This document shows, one piece after another, positions 1-5,603 of a DNA stretch of 5,838 bases (its first letter is position 1; the number at the start of each line of letters is the position of its first letter). The stretch comes from Parvularculaceae bacterium (GTDB lineage Bacteria; Pseudomonadota; Alphaproteobacteria; Caulobacterales; Parvularculaceae). The translations under genes and the position numbers were made by a program. Location: positions 1-5,838 of the forward strand of contig JALWRV010000217.1 in NCBI GenBank assembly GCA_027080545.1. Direction: 5' to 3'. The notes under the pieces were generated by a model, which had not been told where the DNA came from, made no database searches, and worked only from the letters and a program-made list of their open reading frames with translations.

Positions 1-1299
1 AAACAATCCCCCCCGCGCGGAGAGCAGCGACGTCAAAGCATTATTGACAATCTGATCAGAAATATCCGTCCCCGTGCCCAGCAAATAAGAAGCCGCAGCA
101 GCGGAATATATATTCGGACTGGTCCCATCAAATGAGGATCCGGCAAACGGCACCGCCCCACTGCCCGAACCACCACCCAAAATATATTGCAAGCCCAAAT
201 CCCGCGCCGTGGTTTCCGACATGTCAACAATGATGGCTTCGATTAAAACTTGTGGGCGACGAATATCCAATTGCGATACAACCTGCCGAATCATGCGTTG
301 GGTATCCGGGTCCGCGCTGATGATCAAAGCGTTGGTCCCCTCATGGAAACCGATTGTCGGCTTGCGCCGCCCACCGTCCCCCGCAGACTGGGTCGTCGCA
401 ACCAGTTCTTGCAAGATCGGCACGACATCTTCAGCTTGCGCATGGTTGAGATAGATAACCGACAGGTCAACCGCACCGCTGCCGCTCATATCGAGATCTT
501 CGATGATGGGTAACAACCGATTAATGTCTCGCTGCGGCCCCCGCATAACAATATTATTGCTCGATTCCACTGCAACGATGGAAAAATCCCCAGCACGACC
601 ATTTTCGTTACGCCCGCCCCGCACCACATCTTTCAGCGTATTGGCAACATCGGTGGCGCTGGCATTGCGCAATTTTACCGTTTTGACCACGGAATTGTCC
701 CGATCAATCCGGTCAATCACATCAAGAATACGACTGACATTGCTAGCGGTATCAACAATCACCAACGAATTACTGTCAGGCACCGACGACAAAATCGCAT
801 TGGGAGAAATGAGCGATTGCAATGTGTTCTGCGCAACCCGGGCATCCACAAAATCAAGTCGCACAATGCGCGTGATCATTTCGGCTCCCTGAACTGCACC
901 TTTCTGACCTGCACCCTTCTGGCCTGCCCCCATAACGCCACCTTCGCGCGCCGCAAATTCGATGGGAATAATCTTATATTCATTCTCGCCAATGGGTACG
1001 GCTGAAAACCCACTCACCCGCAATGTGGCCAGGAACATTTGCCACGTTTCTTCAGCCGTTAAATCTGAATCAGCCGGAGCAATAATCGTAACCCGTCCGG
1101 TAATGCGTGGATCAACCACAAAGCTGCGGCCGGTTCGAAGCGATACCAGATTGATCAGTTCGCGAATATCCGCCTCTTCAAAGTTCAGATTGGTTGAGGA
1201 ACGCATGGTCGGTTGCGATTGCGCCATAGCCGACACGGCAAAGCCGCTCGTTAACAACATCAAGACCAAGGCGATGATATGTCTATGCCATTGCCTCAT
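1..1299 (-). CDS. gspD: Type II secretion system secretin GspD (N-terminal 433 residues, cut by window edge)
   Basis: GspD forms the multimeric outer-membrane channel through which the T2SS releases folded proteins; its periplasmic N domains contact GspC. The frame is open from ATG at 1299 to base 1 with no stop, so the 3' end is missing. Residues 1-26 are a Sec signal peptide (basic start, hydrophobic stretch, likely cleavage after A-M-A); there is no lipobox. About residues 36-112 form the N0 domain (LNFEEADIRELINLVS, then VVDPRITGRVTI). Residues 124-138 are a Gly/Gln repeat linker, and N1, N2 and N3 follow at about 139-205, 205-270 and 275-345. The secretin core opens with LDIRRPQVLIEAIIVDMSE near residue 344, a strong family signature; the pore and C-terminal parts lie outside the window. 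The ATG overlaps the gspC stop (ATGA), suggesting translational coupling. Family assignment is very secure; total length is unknown. Confidence 0.95.
   Translation of the reverse strand, partial: MRQWHRHIIALVLMLLTSGFAVSAMAQSQPTMRSSTNLNFEEADIRELINLVSLRTGRSFVVDPRITGRVTIIAPADSDLTAEETWQMFLATLRVSGFSAVPIGENEYKIIPIEFAAREGGVMGAGQKGAGQKGAVQGAEMITRIVRLDFVDARVAQNTLQSLISPNAILSSVPDSNSLVIVDTASNVSRILDVIDRIDRDNSVVKTVKLRNASATDVANTLKDVVRGGRNENGRAGDFSIVAVESSNNIVMRGPQRDINRLLPIIEDLDMSGSGAVDLSVIYLNHAQAEDVVPILQELVATTQSAGDGGRRKPTIGFHEGTNALIISADPDTQRMIRQVVSQLDIRRPQVLIEAIIVDMSETTARDLGLQYILGGGSGSGAVPFAGSSFDGTSPNIYSAAAASYLLGTGTDISDQIVNNALTSLLSARGGLF
886..930 (-). repeat. Three degenerate 15-bp units encoding a GAGQK linker in gspD
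   Basis: Three consecutive 15-bp units (886-900, 901-915, 916-930) on the minus strand encode GAGQK, GAGQK and GAVQG at residues 124-138. They lie between the N0 and N1 domains of the secretin. The copies differ at several bases, so this is older than the gspC repeat. The composition (Gly, Ala, Gln, Lys) indicates a flexible inter-domain linker. Confidence 0.85.
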
Positions 1300-2186
1300 T
1301 TTCCGGCCTCCACTTGAACGGCCATCATCGTCCCGCCCCGATCAACCAAAAGACTAATCGGTCCATCGGGCACGTTTTGCAATAGGTCGATAAATCGTTT
1401 CGGATCAACCGGAACAGGTTCATCATTGATCATCATGATTTTATCGCCGGCATAAAGACCATAGGCATTCAGTGCCGCATCCCCTTGCAGGGGATAGATT
1501 TCATAACCGCTTTGTCGGCCTTGTGCATCACGCACCGCCCGCACCCCCGCCACCGAAAGAAAGGCGGCACGTCCCTGATTAGCCACTTCTTGAACTGCTT
1601 TTCTATCGAACTCTGTGGCAAGGGACGAATTGTCTTGAGCATTTTCTCGATTAAGATCGCGCATCCATTCAATGGTAATTTGTTCGCGCACCCCATTGCG
1701 CGAAATAATCGCAATACCCGGCCGCACTTCCAACAATCGCACCCCGGGGGCAATATCATCCCCGGTCTCGAACACTTCCTCGCGCCCATCATCAAGGCGC
1801 AGGATAACCGCACCCCGCCCATCCGGCTCGCTCCATAATCCAAGCAAGGTCACGTTAAGACTGGTCTCGCCTACCGGTGAATTATTTTGCGCCGCAATCA
1901 TCACATCGCGCGAAAACGGGTTAAAGCGGGTAAGGATGGTATAATCTTGAACCAGAGTCGCTGGGCGGGCGGGCGCAGGACGTGTCTCTCCCACCATGAT
2001 TGGCGCAAATAGGCGCCAAAAAATCATGCCCAAAACAAAAGCAAGCGCGCCCCATAAAATCAAAGCGACCAGCCGTTGCGGCCAACCTGCCCCCTCTGCC
2101 CCCTTGGTCGCGGCGACAGCCGAAGCGGAAACCGCCCCTTCCCCCATACTGACATTGGCACCCATACTGACATTGGCGGCGGTCAC
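1296..2186 (-). CDS. gspC: Type II secretion system inner-membrane protein GspC with PDZ domain
   Basis: GspC links the inner-membrane platform to the secretin and helps select substrates. The 296-residue product has a cytoplasmic Ala/Gly-rich N-terminus (1-36), one membrane helix (about 38-60), a Pro/Ala linker, an FNPF segment at 88-91, and a homology-region beta domain (about 107-175) that in this family binds GspD N0. A C-terminal PDZ domain follows (about 205-295; GYEIYPLQGDAALNAYGLYAGDKIMMIND). Length is usual for the family. The start is GTG at 2186: an AGGAG lies 9 nt upstream and an in-frame TAG sits just before it, so the frame cannot extend. Met8 and Met14 are possible but less well placed starts. 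Residues 4-9 and 10-15 nearly repeat (ANVSMG, twice), encoded by an 18-bp tandem duplication. The stop overlaps the gspD start. It reads away from gspO, sharing a 235-bp control region. The PDZ-type end, rather than a coiled coil, fits many T2SS. Confidence 0.92.
   Translation of the reverse strand: MTAANVSMGANVSMGEGAVSASAVAATKGAEGAGWPQRLVALILWGALAFVLGMIFWRLFAPIMVGETRPAPARPATLVQDYTILTRFNPFSRDVMIAAQNNSPVGETSLNVTLLGLWSEPDGRGAVILRLDDGREEVFETGDDIAPGVRLLEVRPGIAIISRNGVREQITIEWMRDLNRENAQDNSSLATEFDRKAVQEVANQGRAAFLSVAGVRAVRDAQGRQSGYEIYPLQGDAALNAYGLYAGDKIMMINDEPVPVDPKRFIDLLQNVPDGPISLLVDRGGTMMAVQVEAGK
2143..2178 (-). repeat. 18-bp tandem repeat in the first codons of gspC
   Basis: Two head-to-tail 18-bp units, 2143-2160 and 2161-2178, read cccatactgacattggca and cccatactgacattggcg on the plus strand; they differ only in the last base. 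Eighteen bases keep the frame, so the protein gains one extra ANVSMG hexapeptide in the cytoplasmic tail ahead of the membrane helix. Near identity at the DNA level suggests a recent duplication, possibly by replication slippage. Confidence 0.9.
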
Positions 2187-2195
2187 GTGCGCAAA

Positions 2196-2200
2196 CTCCT
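2196..2200 (-). promoter_or_regulatory. Ribosome binding site of gspC
   Basis: AGGAG read on the minus strand, 9 nt before the GTG at 2186. It decides the GTG start over the in-frame ATG codons at residues 8 and 14. It directly follows the in-frame TAG, with which it shares bases. Confidence 0.7.
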
Positions 2201-2290
2201 AAAACAAGCCAGACCATCAGACGACAGCCCAACAGAGGGGCCAGAAAACCCAGCCCCAAACCAGCGCCCGATCGGCACTTCATGGTTTTA

Positions 2291-2318
2291 TTTTTACCCC
2301 TGTTCGGGGAAAGTGCAA
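2291..2318 (-). promoter_or_regulatory. Possible sigma70-type promoter for gspCD
   Basis: On the minus strand TTGCAC (2318-2313) and TAAAAA (2296-2291) are separated by 16 bp, an acceptable but weak match to -35/-10 boxes. Transcription would start near 2285 and leave a leader of about 100 nt before the GTG. A small dyad (CCCC-TGTTC-GGGG, 2297-2309) fills the spacer and could be an operator or chance. This rests on eye matching alone. Confidence 0.25.
2297..2309. repeat. Small inverted repeat CCCC-TGTTC-GGGG
   Basis: A perfect 4-bp arm dyad with a 5-base centre. It lacks a following T-run on either strand, so it is not a rho-independent terminator. Its place between the putative -35 and -10 boxes of gspC makes an operator role possible but unproven. 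Confidence 0.4.
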
Positions 2319-2369
2319 TTGACAAAAAAGCAATTAAATCAGAGCCTTGTTTATTGTTAATCCGCCCAA

Positions 2370-2401
2370 AGGGGGGCAAAACCAAACCCCTAGACGGTTT
2401 T
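2370..2401 (+). other. Crossing complementary segments in the gspO leader (possible pseudoknot)
   Basis: AGGGG (2370-2374) can pair with CCCCT (2387-2391), and AAAACC (2378-2383) with GGTTTT (2396-2401). The two pairings cross, with connecting stretches of 3, 3 and 4 nt, which is the layout of an H-type pseudoknot. It would lie about 10 nt before the gspO ribosome binding site. The stems are short and one is AT-rich, so chance is a real alternative; it does not match a riboswitch class that I recognise. Confidence 0.25.
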
Positions 2402-2410
2402 TCGCGAAAA
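2399..2410. repeat. Perfect 12-bp palindrome TTTTCGCGAAAA next to the gspO ribosome binding site
   Basis: The palindrome runs straight into the AGGA of gspO, sharing the A at 2410. As DNA it could bind a dimeric regulator; as RNA it could only form a weak 4-bp hairpin with a CGCG loop. Either would bear on gspO expression, but neither is shown. Confidence 0.45.
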
Positions 2411-2413
2411 GGA
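2410..2413 (+). promoter_or_regulatory. Ribosome binding site of gspO
   Basis: AGGA lies 8 nt before the GTG at 2422. It supports that start over an upstream in-frame TTG at 2347, which would add 25 residues with no family resemblance. Confidence 0.7.
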
Positions 2414-2421
2414 CGGCTCTT

Positions 2422-3225
2422 GTGACCTATTTGCTCACCCTCTGGGCCCTGTTGAGCGCTTTGGCTATCGGTAGCTTCCTCAATGTGGTGATCCATCGGG
2501 GGCCCATCATTTGGCAGCTGGTGGCGCGGCCAGATGGGCTGCCAAAGCGGTTCAATCTTGCTTGGCCACGCTCCCATTGCCCCCAATGCGGCCAGCCGAT
2601 CCGCCTACCTTATCTGCTACCGCTCATAGGATTTATCCTCGCCCGGGGGCGCTGTGTCGATTGCGCCAAACCCATAGGCTGGCGCTACCTGCTGGTTGAA
2701 TTGCTCAGCCTCATGGGGGCTGTTCTTGCTCTTGTCCTATGGGGCCATTCTTGGCTGGCTTTGTTTGCCTTTGTCTTTTTCAGCCTGTTGATCTGCCTTG
2801 CCTTCATCGACGGGCGCCATTTCTATCTGCCGGATGCCCTCACCCTGCCAATGATTGGCAGCGGTTTACTCGTCAATGGATTTAATCTGTTCGTCCGTTG
2901 GCAAGAGGCCCTGTTTGGTGCCCTTCTCGGATTTGGCCTCTTTTATGGCCTTGAGTGGGCCTATCGACGGGTCAGGGGGCGTGATGGGTTGGGGCGTGGC
3001 GATGCTAAATTACTCGCCGGGTTGGGGGCATGGTGCGGCGCACTGGCCTTGCCAATAATCCTGTTCCTCTCGGCAAGTCTGGCACTTGTGATGGTGAGCC
3101 TACAAATGCTGCAAGGGCGAACGGTCACCAGCCAAACCGCCCTGCCCTATGGCCCTTATTTAAGCGTGGCTGGGGCTCTCGTTCTAATCGGCGAAAAGCT
3201 ATGGCCCCATTGGGCGATCTGGTAG
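2422..3225 (+). CDS. gspO: Prepilin peptidase / N-methyltransferase (GspO/PilD family, A24)
   Basis: This inner-membrane aspartic protease cleaves the leader of type IV prepilins and T2SS pseudopilins and methylates the new N-terminus. From GTG 2422 the product is 267 residues. It begins with a membrane helix and GSFLNVVIHR (17-26), the family's N-terminal signature. Two CxxC pairs (C53/C56 and C78/C81) form the zinc-binding cytoplasmic loop of the bifunctional type. The two catalytic aspartates are visible: D130 in FIDGRHFYLPDALTLP and D194 in GRGDAK. Several further membrane helices and a conserved LPYGPYLSVAG near 241-251 complete the fold. All key residues are present, so it should be active on both reactions. 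It is divergent from gspCD, whose pseudopilins it presumably processes; it could also serve a type IV pilus elsewhere (then pilD). An upstream TTG start at 2347 is less likely. Confidence 0.93.
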   Translation: MTYLLTLWALLSALAIGSFLNVVIHRGPIIWQLVARPDGLPKRFNLAWPRSHCPQCGQPIRLPYLLPLIGFILARGRCVDCAKPIGWRYLLVELLSLMGAVLALVLWGHSWLALFAFVFFSLLICLAFIDGRHFYLPDALTLPMIGSGLLVNGFNLFVRWQEALFGALLGFGLFYGLEWAYRRVRGRDGLGRGDAKLLAGLGAWCGALALPIILFLSASLALVMVSLQMLQGRTVTSQTALPYGPYLSVAGALVLIGEKLWPHWAIW

Positions 3226-3325
3226 GCGCCACCGGATCGGGGGTTATCGCCCTGCCAATATCTCTTGTCCTCGCCATGATTCCGGTCGTAAACCCGACCA
3301 TAAACCCTTTCGAGAAAGAAATTTC

Positions 3326-4291
3326 ATGGCCACTTCAAGAAACAAATTTGACGCCCTGCTGGCGCAAACAAAAATACCGGCCTTTGCCGCGCCGATGTTT
3401 ATTATCTCAAACCCGAACATGGTGATTGCCCAATGCCGCGCTGGCATTGTCGGCTCTTTCCCGGCCCTAAACGCCAGAGGCGATGGCGCGCTCGACCAAT
3501 GGTTGGACCAGATCAAAACCGCTCTAGGGCCAAACGCTGTCCCGTTTGCGGTCAACCAAATCGTTCATCGCTCCAATACAAGATTAGTGCAGGACATGGA
3601 AACTTGTGTGCGTCATAAAGTGCCCATCATCATCACTTCTTTGGGGGCACGGGTTGATGTGATCGAGGCCGTTCATGCCTATGGGGGCATCGTCCTACAT
3701 GATGTCATCAATGATCGCTTTGCCCATAAGGCTATTGAAAAAGGTGCGGACGGGTTAATTGCGGTAGCCGCTGGTGCGGGCGGCCATGCGGGCGCCCTAT
3801 CCCCCTTTGCCCTGATACAGGAAATTCGCCAATGGTTTGACGGGCCCCTGCTCTTGTCCGGGGCCATCGCCCATGGTGGCGCAATATTGGCCGCACAGGC
3901 TATGGGGGCTGACGCCGCCTATATAGGTTCAGCCTTTATCGCTGCAACTGAAGCTGCCGCCTCTGGTGCCTATAAACAAGCCATTGTCGACGGGTGCATG
4001 GCCGATATTGTCTACACCAACTATTTTACCGGGGTTCATGGTAATTATCTGGCCCCCTCCATTCGCGCCGCCGGGCTTGATCCCGATAATTTACCCGATG
4101 CCGACCCTTCAAAAATGAATTTCCAATCAGACGGCAAGGAAAGCGCAAAAGCCTGGAAAGATATTTGGGGCTCTGGCCAAGGTATCGGGGCGGTTACAGC
4201 CATCGAACCCGTCAACGCTATCGTCGAGCGGCTTTCACAAGAATATGGTCAGGCCATGAACCGCCTTACCAGCCAAGCAAAAGGGTGCTAG
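3326..4291 (+). CDS. Nitronate monooxygenase family flavoprotein (2-nitropropane dioxygenase-like)
   Basis: This family is FMN-dependent TIM-barrel enzymes that oxidise alkyl nitronates, or related substrates, in the cytoplasm. The 321-residue product shows APMFIISNPNMV (22-33) at the first barrel strand, GSFPALN (43-49), and AGAGGHAG (149-156) with H154 at the position of the catalytic histidine. SGAIAHGGAILAAQAMGADAAYIGSAF (178-204) would be the FMN phosphate-binding region. The C-terminal GSGQGIGAV (282-290) is also typical. Length is normal. The ATG at 3326 fits the family start although the preceding purine-rich GAGAAAGAA is a poor ribosome binding site. It lies 100 bp after gspO and 25 bp before a dienelactone hydrolase family gene, likely co-transcribed with the latter. 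Relatives of this fold include enoyl-ACP reductase FabK; the true substrate cannot be read from sequence. Confidence 0.85.
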   Translation: MATSRNKFDALLAQTKIPAFAAPMFIISNPNMVIAQCRAGIVGSFPALNARGDGALDQWLDQIKTALGPNAVPFAVNQIVHRSNTRLVQDMETCVRHKVPIIITSLGARVDVIEAVHAYGGIVLHDVINDRFAHKAIEKGADGLIAVAAGAGGHAGALSPFALIQEIRQWFDGPLLLSGAIAHGGAILAAQAMGADAAYIGSAFIAATEAAASGAYKQAIVDGCMADIVYTNYFTGVHGNYLAPSIRAAGLDPDNLPDADPSKMNFQSDGKESAKAWKDIWGSGQGIGAVTAIEPVNAIVERLSQEYGQAMNRLTSQAKGC

Positions 4292-4305
4292 AACCCCGTC
4301 ATTCA

Positions 4306-4310
4306 GGGAG
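4306..4310 (+). promoter_or_regulatory. Ribosome binding site of the dienelactone hydrolase family gene
   Basis: GGGAG 6 nt before ATG 4317, in a 25-bp gap after the nitronate monooxygenase-like gene. It is the clearest ribosome binding site in the rightward cluster and fixes the start. Confidence 0.65.
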
Positions 4311-4316
4311 ACAATA

Positions 4317-5030
4317 ATGCCACAAACCGATCTGCTAGACTATCAATATCAAGATCAAACTTTTGAAGCCTTTATCGCCGCTCCATCATTCAACCGCCCG
4401 CGCCCGGCCGTGTTAATCTGCCATGCTTGGGCCGGACGCGGCGACCATGAAGAAGAAATCGCCAAAAAACTTGCAGAGCTTGGTTTTGTCGGCATCGCCC
4501 TCGATGTTTATGGCAAAGGCAAACGCGGCCATGACAATGCTGAATGTGAAGCGCTTATGACCCCGCTGGTGCAAGATCGCGGCCTGTTGCAAGCACGGTT
4601 GATGGCCGCCATTGAGGCGGTGCAAAAGCTCGACTATGTGCAATCAGACCATCTCGCCATGTGTGGCTATTGTTTTGGCGGCTTATGCGTGCTGGACATG
4701 GCCCGCGCCGGAGCCCCGGTCAAAGGGGTTGCGGCTTTTCACGGCATTTTAGGCGCTCCAGACAATCTCAAAGATAAAGAAATTGAAGCCAAAGTGATGA
4801 TCTATCATGGCTATGACGACCCGCTCGCCACGCCGAAAGACCTCGTGACCTTTGCCGATGAAATGACCAAAGTCAAAGCCGATTGGCAGGCCCTTGTTTT
4901 CGGGGGCACACTCCACGCCTTTACCAATAAGCAAGCCAATGATCCCACATTCGGTACCGTCTATAGCGAAGCGGCAGATCATCGCTCGTGGCGCAATTTC
5001 CTAGAGTTTCTTGATGAGGTATTGCGTTAA
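4317..5030 (+). CDS. Dienelactone hydrolase family alpha/beta hydrolase
   Basis: A cytoplasmic alpha/beta hydrolase that by family would open lactones or cleave esters; the classic member hydrolyses dienelactone in chlorocatechol breakdown. The 237-residue product has ICHAWAG (34-40) after strand 3, GYCFGG (117-122) with nucleophile C119 in the nucleophile elbow, GYDDP (165-169) with D168 the likely acid, and LHAFT (199-203) with H200. This is a complete Cys-Asp-His triad, and its Cys nucleophile separates it from ordinary Ser esterases. Length is normal for the family and no signal peptide is seen. A good GGGAG stands 6 nt before ATG 4317. The stop TAA directly abuts the next gene's ATG (TAAATG), indicating translational coupling. 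No other aromatic-degradation genes are nearby, so a role in chlorocatechol breakdown is not supported; the real substrate is unknown. Confidence 0.88.
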   Translation: MPQTDLLDYQYQDQTFEAFIAAPSFNRPRPAVLICHAWAGRGDHEEEIAKKLAELGFVGIALDVYGKGKRGHDNAECEALMTPLVQDRGLLQARLMAAIEAVQKLDYVQSDHLAMCGYCFGGLCVLDMARAGAPVKGVAAFHGILGAPDNLKDKEIEAKVMIYHGYDDPLATPKDLVTFADEMTKVKADWQALVFGGTLHAFTNKQANDPTFGTVYSEAADHRSWRNFLEFLDEVLR

Positions 5031-5585
5031 ATGTCCCGTTGGCTGTTGATCTTACCCCTCATTCTTTTTCTCGGTCTCGCCGGATTTTCCCTGCGCGGAC
5101 TTTCCATCGACAAGGAATTAACTCCTTCGGTACTGGTCGATCACCCGATCCCCGCATTTGACCTGCCCCCGGTTGCCAATGCTGAAAAGGGGCTGTCCGC
5201 TCAAGATTTGCCCGGCGAGGTGCATTTAATCAATGTGTTTGGCTCTTGGTGTCAGGCCTGCATGATCGAGCATCCGTTTTTGATGGAGCTAACACGCGAA
5301 CAAACCATTCCCCTCTATGGCATTGACTGGAAAGACACGCCGGAACAAGGGGCTAAATGGCTGCAACGCTTTGGTAATCCCTATCTCCAAGTCGGGGTCG
5401 ACACCCCAGGACGAACGGTCATTGATTTTGGGGTCACTGGGGCCCCAGAAACCTTCGTCATCGATGCCAAAGGCCGTGTCCGCTATCGACAAGTGGGCCC
5501 CATCACCCCGGAAACTTGGGAACGCACCCTGCTTCCTTTAATTGAAAAATTACGCACAGAAGCAACAGCCCCCGTAGAACAATAG
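5031..5585 (+). CDS. ccmG: CcmG/DsbE-type thiol:disulfide interchange protein
   Basis: CcmG/DsbE proteins are membrane-anchored periplasmic thioredoxins that keep apocytochrome c haem-binding cysteines reduced. The 184-residue product has one N-terminal membrane anchor (about 4-23), then the lead-in PAFDLPPV (41-48), the active site GSWCQACMIEHP with C74 and C77, and YGIDWKD (96-102). GAPETFVID (137-145) carries the cis-Pro P139, and YRQVGPITPE (152-161) is typical of CcmG. These family-specific segments, rather than the CxxC alone, separate it from generic TlpA/ResA proteins. The active-site pair is QA where PT or VP are common, which may shift its redox potential. It starts at ATG immediately after the upstream stop with no gap, so translation is probably coupled. 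No other cytochrome c maturation gene is in view, so the operon context is unusual but the family is clear. Confidence 0.88.
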   Translation: MSRWLLILPLILFLGLAGFSLRGLSIDKELTPSVLVDHPIPAFDLPPVANAEKGLSAQDLPGEVHLINVFGSWCQACMIEHPFLMELTREQTIPLYGIDWKDTPEQGAKWLQRFGNPYLQVGVDTPGRTVIDFGVTGAPETFVIDAKGRVRYRQVGPITPETWERTLLPLIEKLRTEATAPVEQ

Positions 5586-5589
5586 GTTC

Positions 5590-5593
5590 GGAG
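5590..5593 (+). promoter_or_regulatory. Ribosome binding site of the prmA-like gene
   Basis: GGAG lies 10 nt before ATG 5604, within the 18-bp gap after ccmG. The spacing is slightly long but acceptable and supports this start. Confidence 0.5.
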
Positions 5594-5603
5594 CAATTAT
5601 TGG

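Larger units (their letters stand above)
2187..2421. promoter_or_regulatory. Divergent control region between gspC and gspO
   Basis: These 235 bp separate the two divergent starts and must contain both promoters. The stretch from 2281 to 2360 is AT-rich against its surroundings, as expected for promoter DNA. A TTGACA (2319-2324) faces gspO but has no good -10 at 16-18 bp, so a gspO promoter cannot be placed with confidence. GCAATT occurs twice, at 2315-2320 and 2330-2335, 15 bp apart start to start, which might be a paired protein-binding site. I see no convincing protein-coding gene here. Confidence 0.6.

Noticed and set aside
209..892. Plus-strand open frames across the gspD region.
   Set aside because: They are antisense shadows of gspD, which has a continuous frame with clear N-domain and secretin signatures on the minus strand.
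1921..2283. A minus-strand frame from ATG 2283 with a hydrophobic, signal-like start (MKCRSGAGLGLGFLAPLLG) that runs into gspC in another frame.
   Set aside because: It overlaps clearly coding gspC, stays open to 1921 only as a shadow, and continues into a low-complexity Cys/Gln/Gly-rich stretch made by the gspC repeat. No ribosome binding site or family resemblance was seen.
2319..2324. TTGACA considered as the -35 box of a gspO promoter.
   Set aside because: No acceptable -10 hexamer lies 16-18 bp downstream; the nearest AT-rich TATTGT (2352-2357) is 27 bp away.
2347..2421. Extended gspO start at TTG 2347.
   Set aside because: The added 25 residues have no family likeness and no ribosome binding site, whereas GTG 2422 has AGGA at 8 nt and begins at the usual first membrane helix.
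3284..3299. Inverted repeat GGTCG-TAAACC-CGACC in the gap after gspO, considered as a terminator.
   Set aside because: The stem is only 5 bp and no T-run follows, so rho-independent termination is not supported. The 100-bp gap may still hold a promoter, but none is clear.
3201..3425. A plus-strand frame from ATG 3201 with a hydrophobic stretch (GVIALPISLVLAMIPVV) spanning the gap between gspO and the next gene.
   Set aside because: It overlaps the end of gspO and the start of the nitronate monooxygenase-like gene, and its second half is a shadow of the latter. The hydrophobic part is short, and I cannot support a gene.
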